Assembly (NCBI RefSeq): GCF_049243985.1
Contig: NC_135369.1
Span: 26,520,765-26,584,764 of the forward strand
DNA length: 64,000 nt
DNA from: Paroedura picta
Taxonomy: Eukaryota; Chordata; Lepidosauria; Squamata; Gekkonidae
Direction of reading: 5' to 3'
Both the position numbers and the translations under genes were made by a program. Below, piece after piece: positions 51,195 through 59,804 of this stretch (position 1 is its first letter; every line of letters begins with the position of its first letter). The notes under the pieces were generated by a model that was not told the origin of the DNA, did no database searches, and was given only the letters and a program-made list of their open reading frames with translations.

Positions 51195-51295
51195 GTCCAT
51201 TGTCTGAGGAAAGGTGCCTGCACTTAAAAGCTCACACCTTGAATAAATCTTTGTGGGTCTGAAAGGTGCTATTGGACGCACATTTTGTTGTACTA
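51195..51295 (+). mobile_element. Penelope-like 3' tail fragment
   Basis: GTCTGAGGAAAGGTGCCTGC, AAAGCTCACACCTTGAATAA and GAAAGGTGCTATTGGACGCA, just upstream of the SLC5A6 promoter candidate. Confidence 0.5.
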
Positions 51296-51299
51296 CTGT

Positions 51300-51656
51300 T
51301 CTATTTAGCCTCTCCCATTTATTATGGCAATGAACCGAGCAAGGGACGGGACAAAGCCACTCAGTGCTCTTATAACTTTGCAGCGGCGAACAAACACGGC
51401 GCCTCTCCCAGGAATTGAACCCGATCGCTTCCAGCAATTCAGGAAGGCCACAAGAAGCAGCTGCCAGGCGTTAAGATGTCTGGCAGAGAGGAGGCGGAGA
51501 GAGTCAGGCCCGACTCGTGACGCCATCGGGGCGCGCCAGGAAGGGGGCGGTGCTTGCCCTTGGGAATGTCAGTGCTTGATCTATATCTGGCGGTGCAACG
51601 CCGAGAGCAGCAGCAGCACGTGGATGCCTCGTGGGTTGGCTGGTACCGGGCTGGCG
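51300..51656 (+). promoter_or_regulatory. SLC5A6: Probable SLC5A6 promoter and non-coding exon 1
   Basis: CpG-rich, TATA-less segment with GGGGGCGG near 51544, a CRE-like TGACGCCATC near 51519 and CACGTG near 51617. It ends in a good donor, GGCG|GTGAGTGG, at 51656/51657. It is the only CpG-rich promoter-like block between ATRAID and the SLC5A6 coding exons and is on the plus strand if used with that donor. A non-coding first exon is inferred; no transcript evidence is available. Confidence 0.5.
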
Positions 51657-52000
51657 GTGAGTGGCGGCCGGCAGAGGTGGTCCGAGACTGGGGCTCAGGC
51701 CGCGCTGCATCTTTGTTGCTAGCCCCGAATGCCTGGGAGGCAGCACGCGCTCAGAGGCACTCTCGTTCCTCAGTTTCTGCAGCTCGTGCCGGGATAATGG
51801 AGTTCCGGCCGTCTGCCCAGCACAGACCCTTTCTCTTCCCTTGCAGCGTTTGAGGCAGTCTTCTTTCCTTAGTCTCCCTGCCCCAGACTAGACACGGGTT
51901 GGGCCCCCAAAAAACAGCTCTTGTGATCGGATTGCAAGATTAGTTTGGCCGAGATTGTCGTTTTGTTAGCTAGAGGTACCGATCCAGGCAAGGGGGAAGC
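51656..52000 (+). repeat. Segmental duplication copy 1 (SLC5A6 intron 1 start)
   Basis: 345 bp that begins at the putative exon 1 donor (GGTGAGTGG) and recurs in the same orientation at 54658-55004. I count about a dozen differences, so roughly 96% identity. It is rich in CpG and contains CCCGAATGCCTGGGAGGCAG. It matches no repeat family I recognise. Confidence 0.9.
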
Positions 52001-53148
52001 GGGACTCCCAGAAGCAGACTTTTAGAAGGCAAATAAGCCGTCCTGGTTCCTCTCCCCCCGTCCTCCCCGAGTACTCGGAATTGGCAGTCAAGAGCTGTGA
52101 TCTCCACTCCATGCCTCCTTCCATGAAGGCACGCGGCTAAATATTTGAACAAGGTGGGTGGTGATTCATGTCAAAAGTGATATCGCAGCTTGGGGAGCAA
52201 CGCTGTTGCTAGCCTGTCCATTGGTGCTGCAATCTTGGCATGTGTGAGGAGTGTGCATGCATGTGAATCCGGCTAGGCTGTAACTGGTGTTTGATTCTGT
52301 AAGAAATTGTCTTGAAATCCCTGTGATATTCCGAGGGGGTTGCGGGACAGAGACTTTTCCAGCTGTCAGAAACATTTGCAGTTGGTGACTTTGGCCCATT
52401 GTCTACCTTGTGTTGTGTAACTTCAGCATCCTGTGGCTTTAGCAGCTGCTCGACAGTCAGTAATTCAATAGGGGTTCAGTCCATCTTTCTGCCCCTCGAA
52501 CACAGCTGTGAAAGGCACGCAGCATCTGCTAGGATGCCGCCAGTTTGGTATGTAATCGGACTAGCTGACAAGAAAGACAGATCTGATTTGATCCCGCAGC
52601 ACTCCCATAGCTGAGGGGAGGACCGGCTCTTCTCCTCTCCTCCTGCTGCCTTTGGAAGAACTCTTTCCCACTCAGACTGCCGGTGGCCAAATTACACAGT
52701 ATGCTCTGTTCCCAAAACAACTGGCTCTGCCAGCACAGCAAGTGGAGCTGATGGGAAAGTTGCTGTCTTCTCAGCACGGTTACTGGGCACTTTGAACATG
52801 AACATTCCCGTCTAATCTGCCTTGCTTGAGAAGGGAGGTTTGAGCCCAATGGCAGGGCTTTGAGTTGGTGGCTCACCTCTGGAACCTCTTTTTAATCCCA
52901 AGCATCACTTTGCCCATGGGACAAGCTTGACAAGAGTGTACACAGAGGGGGGGGGGAGAGAATGCAGAGTGTCTCTAAGTTGCCAGAGCCTTCGCACACA
53001 ATTCTGATTCTGGGTTGGAGGACAGCTTGGAGCTTTGGCAATGCTTTTTTAAAAGTGCAGAATACTCTTTTATGCATGTGTTAAGTGCCATCGAGTTGCT
53101 TCCAATTTATGGTGACCCCATGAATTAATGACCTCTAACAGATACACT

Positions 53149-53430
53149 GATGAGCCTCTTGTGGCGCAGAGTGGTAAGGCAGCCGTCTGAAAGCTTTGCC
53201 CATGAGGCTGGGAGTTCGATCCCAGCAGCCGGCTCAAGGTTGACTCAGCCTTCCATCCTTCCGAGGTTGGTAAAATGAGTACCCAGCTTGCTGGGGGGTA
53301 AACGGTAATGACTGGGGAAGGCACTGGCAAACCACCCCATACTGAGTCTGCCATGAAAACGCTGGAGGGCGTCACCCCAAGAGTCAGACATGACTTGGTG
53401 CTTGCACAGGGGATACCTTTACCTTTACCT
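53149..53430 (+). mobile_element. Sauria-type tRNA SINE, full length
   Basis: 282 bp: tRNA-like head with TGGCGCAGAGTGGTAAGGCA (A box) and GGGAGTTCGATCCCAGCAGC (B box), body TTGACTCAGCCTTCCATCCT and GGTAAAATGAGTACCCAGCT, 3' end GTCAGACATGACTTGGTGCT that resembles a BovB tail, then CCTTTACC repeats. A perfect 13-bp target duplication TAACAGATACACT flanks it (53136-53148, 53431-53443). Confidence 0.95.
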
Positions 53431-53447
53431 TAACAGATACACTTGTT

Positions 53448-53824
53448 CAGTGGTCCCCAACCTTTTTGTCACCGGGGACTGGTCAATGCTTGACAATTTT
53501 ACTGAGGCCCGGGGGGGGGGGGAGTCTTTTGCCAAGGGACATCACCGCCGCCACCTGAGCCCCTGCTTCGCTTGCTTTCCTGCCGGCACCCCTGACTTCC
53601 TGCTGCCCACTGGGGGGTGCTGCCAGCAGCAGCTGCGCAGTGCCAGGCCGAGGAGGAGCCCAGCCATGGCAGCCGCCGGAGAGCACCAAAGGTGAGTCGG
53701 TGGCAGAGTGGCAGGGCAGCCCCCGAGATAGCAGCTGGGGAAGAGGACGAGGAGGAGCCGTGGCCCGGTACCGACTGATCTATAGACTGGTACCGCTCCC
53801 CGGACCAGGGGTTGGGGACAGCTA
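53448..53824 (+). mobile_element. hAT MITE (family A), nested
   Basis: 377 bp element of the same family as 60390-60716: left end CAGTGGTCCCCAACC, same internal body, right end degraded after GGTTGGGGAC. The 8-bp flanks CACTTGTT and CTCTCGTT agree at 6 positions. It is inserted in an older RTE-like LINE. One internal stretch, ATGGCAGCCGCCGGAGAGCA followed by an exon-donor-like GGTGAGTCGG, looks like a captured first exon. Confidence 0.8.
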
Positions 53825-54657
53825 CTCTCGTTAACAGTCTTGCTCAGGACAAACTGTAGGCCAGGGGCTTTATTGAGTCTGACCGTCTCACGTTGGGTCT
53901 TCCTCTTTTCCTGCCCCCTTTAACTTTTCTTAGCCTTATTGTCTTTTTTCCAGTGACTTTTGTCTTCTCATCATCTGTCTAAAGTACCATAGCCTCAGTT
54001 TAGTCATTTTCACTTCCTAGGGACAATTTGGGTTTGAGTTGATCTAGAACCCACTGATACGACTTTTTGATAGCCCACGGTGTCTATAAAACCACTCCAA
54101 CACCTCATCTCAAATTCATCAACATTCTTCCTGTCAGCCTTCTTTATTCAACTTTCACACCCACAGTAATAACGAAGAATACTTTAGCATGAGTTATCTT
54201 GGTCATTAGTGACACATTCTTACAGCTGAATGTTCTAACTAGCTCTCAATCAAATGCAGAGAGATTTCTGGAAGAAATTTAATAGGAATAAGTCCCCTCC
54301 CTCTAGTGCCCCCAGGGTGCCTGTCTGTCTAGGCAGATGGCCTCTCCCGTGGCTGGTATGTGGCTGGGGAATTGGGTCTGGAGTAGCGGTTTGGGAGGGA
54401 ATAGCTAGGATTATGCTGCTAGTAGTGTAAGTTTTATTCTGTTTTATGGGCTTTACTGTAAAGCACCTCGAGCTGGCATGACTGGGAGGGGCGGTCAATA
54501 AATTTAAATATAAATAAATAAAATAAATAGATGGGCCTACTCGGAACCTAACTTTCATATTATTAAATGAGCTTACTCCCAGGAAAATGCTGTTGGGATT
54601 GTTGCCTGTATGTTTCTTTGGATAAAGGATGCCATATAAACTGACCTAGGTCTGTTT

Positions 54658-55004
54658 GGTGAGTGGCGGCCGGCAGAGGTGGTCCGAGACTGGGGCTCAG
54701 GCCGCACTGCATCTTTGTTGCTTAGCCCCGAATGCCTGGGAGGCAGCACGCGCTCAGAGGCACTCTCGTTCCTCAGTTTCTGCAGCTCGTGCCGGGATAA
54801 TGGAGTTCCGGCCATCTGCCCAGCACAGACCCTTTCTCTTCTCATGCGGCGTCTGCGGCAGTCTTCTTTCCCTAGTCTCCCTGCTCCAGACTAGACACGG
54901 GTTGGGCCCCCAAAAAACAGCTCTTGTGATCGGATTGCAAGATTAGTTTGGCTGAGATTGTTGTTTTTGTTAGCTAGAGGTACCGATCCAGGCAAGGGGG
55001 AAGC
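54658..55004 (+). repeat. Segmental duplication copy 2
   Basis: Direct repeat of 51656-52000, offset about 3.0 kb. Its left edge falls exactly on GGTGAGTGG, so the donor-like site is duplicated but the exon before it is not. The left flank is a LINE-like 3' end and unique DNA. Confidence 0.9.
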
Positions 55005-57460
55005 TGCAATCATATAATAGCAGGGGAGATGAAATATGACTGTCCATCAACTTGTAAAGCCATGCACTGATTCAGAAATCTAGTGCAAGTGTGCTTAGAA
55101 GTGTCTGCATTTTTAGTGACATGTGTGAATTTAGTTTAAGGAACTGTTTCTTAGCCTGGGCCTGGTGTAGCACTGGTGGTAACAGCAGCCCCATCCCCTC
55201 TCATGTCTAGACTTGTGCAGTACAGAGAATGTTGTAACATTTGTGCCTTCACAGGGATGAAAAGGAGATTGTGACCACTCATGGAGGTGGGATTGGGTAT
55301 GGGTAATTTCCATCGCCTGTGTGTCCCTTGGTGAGTTCACAATCTTAATCTCTCAGTTTGGCCTTCCTCACAGGAGATGGTAGCTATGAGGTTAGAATAC
55401 GACATTGATGTCCTTGGGTGAAGGGCAAGAATCTACAGAAATTATCAGTGGAAAAGAAGAGGAGGCTGAGGGTGCTGTGCAATGTCTGGAATCCATCTCA
55501 CGTATTTATAGAATGTTCTCCCCCATCACATGCAAGGGTCCTTTCTTGGATGGAGATGAGCTGAACCTAGCGGAATGGCCATGGAACAAAAGGAGAATTG
55601 CAGCTGGAAAACTCAGTCCAGTTGCAGGCAAAACAATTCAGGGAGGTTTCTGGAAGCACATTATTTAAATCTGGAAGAAGCAGGCATCTTGGTGATTGGC
55701 CATACATACTCGCCTTCCCAATATCTCCCTGAAAGCCGCGCATCCTCCCCCTGGGCATAGGACCCTGGATGGGGAAGGAAGACTGGAAGGAGATTCATCA
55801 GACTATCATTCTAGAAAAGTGCAGCAGATACAAAAGCAGTCCTAGCCCCCCCCCCATCTCCCTAGTGACTCCCACAGAAAAAGGACCTTTAGGTAAAGCA
55901 GAATTCTCAGCTTCTGCCTGGACCATTATCTGCCTTCCTACAAAAATGAAGGTGGGTTTGAGGTCCCTTCCCAAAGCCTCTCTTTGAACTACAATCCTGC
56001 CCTCCCTTTGCCTGGATCCAGACAAGTCCTAGCAAGCCCTTTCTCGCTTTGCTGTGCCAAATGAATGCCTTAATCCCAAAAACTATGTGCTCCATATTCC
56101 TAGAGTCAAGGGCAACTTTCCTGCCAGCTGTTCTTCCCAGGTATCCCTCACTCTGCCCCAGAATCTGCCCGTCTTCTCCTCCCTTGCCCAGCCCCCATCT
56201 GCATAGCCAAGGGTCTGATGACTCACAGCAGCCGAAGATAAGTGCCGAAAAGGCTGCTCTCCCTCCCACTCTTCTGTTTGGATGTTTAATCTCTCAGTTT
56301 TGTTCTGGTTTGCTTTTATCCATTAGGTTTTCCGGAGCACTATGATTGGTCTTTAAGGGAAGGGTTCCGACAGCTGGGTTTGCACACCAGGTGAATGAAT
56401 GCCTCAGTTTCCAAGCATGAAATCCAGGGCAGGGGTGGATGGGGGGAGCCTTTGCAGGAAAGAATAAACAGATACACTTGTGGTGCCTTAAAGATTAACA
56501 AGTGCTGAATTCTAACATAAGCGTTCTTGGACTGGAGCCAGTCTGGTCAGGTCAGTATAGTGGATCCTCACTAGGAAGACGTATCAATCTATGAGATCCA
56601 GGAAGAAAAAAAAGTTGTAAACAGCAGGGTCAAAGGGCTGTGGAATGCAGGAGGTACCGAATGAGATGCAGCGATGCACAATTCTAATGGCAGGCAGGCA
56701 AGTACAGAGACCATTCACAAGAGCCGTCGTTTCCGATAACCTAATTTATTGCGTTTTGCCAGATGAGGGTGTCCTTGATAAACCTGAAGTGCTAGATTGC
56801 TCAGATCGTGGGGATATTACAATTGCACAGTATGTTGCTGTTGAGATCAGCTCCGTCTTTTGCTGGCAAGCTGAGCCAGAACTCTTCATCCCTACCTTTG
56901 TGTCATTGTAGGCTGCAAGAATGTGGAGCTTGTGGACTCCTGAGCGCTTAACCAGTGCTAGCCAGTGCTAGCCAGTGCAGCAACGGGAACATATAAAGAG
57001 ACAGCTGTAAACCTGATGGTTTAGTTGTGCTCCTGGCTCGGGGTTTGGAATGTGAATGATTTGCTATACTGTAAGTTGTTCTAAAGGGCTTTCCTTGCCC
57101 TTCTTACCTTGGGTTTCTTTCTGGGTCCAGCAGTGGAAACCAGGGACATTTCAAGGTCATGCAAAAAAGAGTCCAGGGTATCATGGTTGCGTTCATTTCC
57201 AGTGTACACGGAGTCCTCAAATTAACCAACCGCTGTGGTATGAGAGGCATGGGTCCATATAACAAATCTGATAAGATTCACAGATGGGTTCAGAACAAAG
57301 CAGAATTTATTGAGCAACAAACAGGCTAGACGGGACTAGTTGATGCAAGTAAGTAGGGTTAGTTTATTCAGTCATTTGACCCATATAAATGACACATCCT
57401 CTAAAAGCCAGAATAATTAATAGCAAAAGTTAATAAGGTATCATGAATAAAATACAAGAA
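55005..57460 (+). other. Putative SLC5A6 intron DNA
   Basis: No exon supported. 56465-56530 carries a short Penelope-like tail (GATACACTTGTGGTGCCTTA). 59200-59750 further right is GC-richer unique DNA that could hold an alternative first exon, but there is no decisive signal. Confidence 0.45.
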
Positions 57461-57462
57461 TA

Positions 57463-57600
57463 TCTTTTCCATTTAATATTTCTGGAAAGGCCTTGGAGGA
57501 GGAGCGTGTCTCATGGCTTAAGTGCCACTCAGCACTTAACACCCACTCAGGGTGGCTGTCCCGCCCCTGAGTGCCTCCTCCTCCAACCAAGTGATAAAAT
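57463..57600 (+). mobile_element. Helitron 5' fragment
   Basis: A|TCTTTTCCATTTAATATTTC then AAGGCCTTGGAGGAGGAGCG and CTGAGTGCCTCCTCCTCCAA, matching the 5' part of 17939-18170 without the CR1 insertion. The 3' half is absent. Confidence 0.7.
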
Positions 57601-57748
57601 GGGATAGTAAAGGTAGGAATAGTCAATGCAACAGAAGAACAGATCTGGCATACTCAGTTGGACATAACTGTAGGTTCACTTAGACACACTCAAATTTTCC
57701 ACCCAAGGGCACCATTCCCCCCCCCCTTGGAAGGCTTACACTATGCCA

Positions 57749-57872
57749 GGGGTGGCCAAACTGTGATGCTCCAGATGTCCATGGACTACAATTGCCATGA
57801 GCTCATGCCAGCAGGGACTCATGGTAAGTGTAGGACATGGATATCTGAAGAGCCACATGGGCCACCCTGCAT
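57749..57872. mobile_element. Palindromic hAT MITE (family P), diverged
   Basis: CAGGGGTGGCCAAACTGTGA to GGCCACCCTG, flanked by CACTATGC and CATTATGC (7 of 8). The arms are diverged from each other, so this is an older copy. Confidence 0.8.
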
Positions 57873-58934
57873 TATGCTTTGGGGAGAGGAGGAAGCACTT
57901 TGCATGTGGGCTTTGTGTGGGATGGCTGAAGTGTGTGTGTGTGTGTCTGCATGCACACCCACACAGTGTGCAACAGTGGTGTCAAAGCAAGCACATCCTG
58001 CCCACAGTGCTGAACCCACAATTTCCAAGTATCTAAAATGACCAGCTTTCCTTGCCACTGCTCCTTGCCCCTTCCCTATGCATGGCTGTCTTAACAAGTG
58101 CTTTGAGGAGCTGTGCAGACCTGAGACTTTCCAAGTCTTTGTTCATCCAATGAGTAACAAACACTGTGGAACTCACGGCTGCAGGAAATGTTGACTACAA
58201 GCATATCCAGCTTCAGGGTGGGATTGGATGAGCACTTTTCAACAAAAGTTATCGAATAAATGGACCTATGAGAAGAGATGGGGGTGGGAGAGAGGTCGGG
58301 TTGCTAGGTCCCACCTGGAGGCCAGCGTCCCTAGAGAGAAGGAAACAGGAAATAAAACAGGATTTTAAAATAGGGAAGTCAAAAGTGAAATAAATATATT
58401 TTTAAAAAACCCACCACAGATGGTGCAAGCAGAAGTAGAAGTTTGGGCTGAGCCAGGGGCAGGCTTGTGGGAATGTCTTGGCCTGCTTCTCCTGTCTCCT
58501 GGGCTGGGGGCAGGCCGCTTCCCAGTCTCCCCTATAGACACCCACGGCTCTTCTGGTTTGCTCAAATGCTTGGCCTCCTCTAGGCCTTCCCCCTTTATGT
58601 CAAAGTTCCTCCACCACAATGATCATTAACTGCTTGAAATCCAGGTACCATTTCTTCCCCCTTGGAAGGCAATGTTTTGGTTACCCCAGCAACCCAGACA
58701 CATAGAGAACTGGCCTCTTAAAGCATGCCTGAGAAGGGGGACTGGGGGTTGGTAATCTGGGGCAAAGGCTTGTTGTTTAGAGAAGCAGCAATTTGTGTTC
58801 CTGAATGGAGGGGTGTGTGGTATTTAATAGAGCTGGAAGAAGGCGCTAGGCCAAGGCCTCTCCTGGTTCTTCAGTGTCATACAGGAGATAATAAACCAGT
58901 TTATCACATCCTAGGGAGACTCATGTTCTGATGT

Positions 58935-59125
58935 CAGGGAGAGCCGGCATAGTACAATGATCAGAGAGGCTAAATCTGGAGAGGCCCGGGTTCAAATCCC
59001 CATCCCACTGTGAAGCTCACTGGACCTTGGACCCAGAATTCCCTCTTGACCTAACTTATCTTGGAGTGAACTAATTTGCTCACTTGAGCTCCTTGAAGGA
59101 TGGGCTTTTAAAAACCAAGAGGTAG
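58935..59125 (+). mobile_element. CORE/MIR-like tRNA SINE, degraded
   Basis: GAGCCGGCATAGTACAATGA, GGGTTCAAATCCCCATCCCA (B box), then a weak body. Confidence 0.55.
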
Positions 59126-59804
59126 TTTCTAAATAAGTAAGTATAAAGCCTCTTAGCTTAATATGCTAGTTTTCCACATGCAGGGCTTGTTTTGGGCTGT
59201 TGATAAGCACTCTGTCATGGGCTCCATCCGCTTTCAGTCATCTCAGATTTGCCATATTTTCAGAGTTGTCCGCACTGCAAGCGTGGCGTCTGTGCTGCTG
59301 GCCACCCATTCCGTTGCGTGCCTTGGCATGGCTTAGCCAGGGACAGGGCGTTGCCGTGGCTAGAGAGTTTAATCTGGCAGCACCGCATGCTGATCCCCGT
59401 TGAGCACTGCTTCTCTTGGGCGGTACCAGCTGTGTTGTTTGGCCTGGGCCCTGCTTCTTCAGCCAGGAAGCCCGGCACCCAGGGCCGACTCCTTTCGAAG
59501 TTCACCCTCTCCTGCTCTGTAGACTTCTCCGTTCAGGGCTGGAGCCAGCAAAGGGCAAGGAAGCCTCTGGGCCCAAAGAGGTTACACTTGGTTGACAGCA
59601 CCAGCCCTACTTGGGACTCTGCCAGCGCTTGCTGGGTCAAAAAGACCTTCCTTCAGCCGGCTCTTGCAGTCCTTGAGACTTGGAGATTGGTGGCAGTCGA
59701 GCGAAGGTCGGTCGTCTCCTGTGTTCAGGCTGTTATAGGATAATAAAAGGAGTTTCCTCTTAAGAAGCCGCCTCTCATATCTCCCCTTTCTTTCTCTCTT
59801 CCAG

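Larger units (their letters stand above)
53079..54240 (-). mobile_element. RTE-like LINE 3' part, with nested SINE and hAT MITE
   Basis: Begins GTTAAGTGCCATCGAGTTGC / GGTGACCCCATGAATTAATG and continues past the insertions as TTGGGTCTTCCTCTTTTCCT and CAGTGACTTTTGTCTTCTCA. This is the reverse complement of an old RTE-clade RT C-terminus. A Sauria SINE (53149-53430) and a hAT MITE (53448-53824) lie inside it. Confidence 0.75.

Noticed and set aside
53149-53240. tRNA gene
   Set aside because: A and B boxes belong to a Sauria-type SINE with body, tail and 13-bp TSD. The same holds for the other tRNA-like heads in the window.
59249-59743. 164-codon plus-strand frame upstream of SLC5A6
   Set aside because: No recognisable domain, no plausible splice link to the coding exons. 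GC-rich unique DNA that could be leader or promoter, but not supported as a protein.
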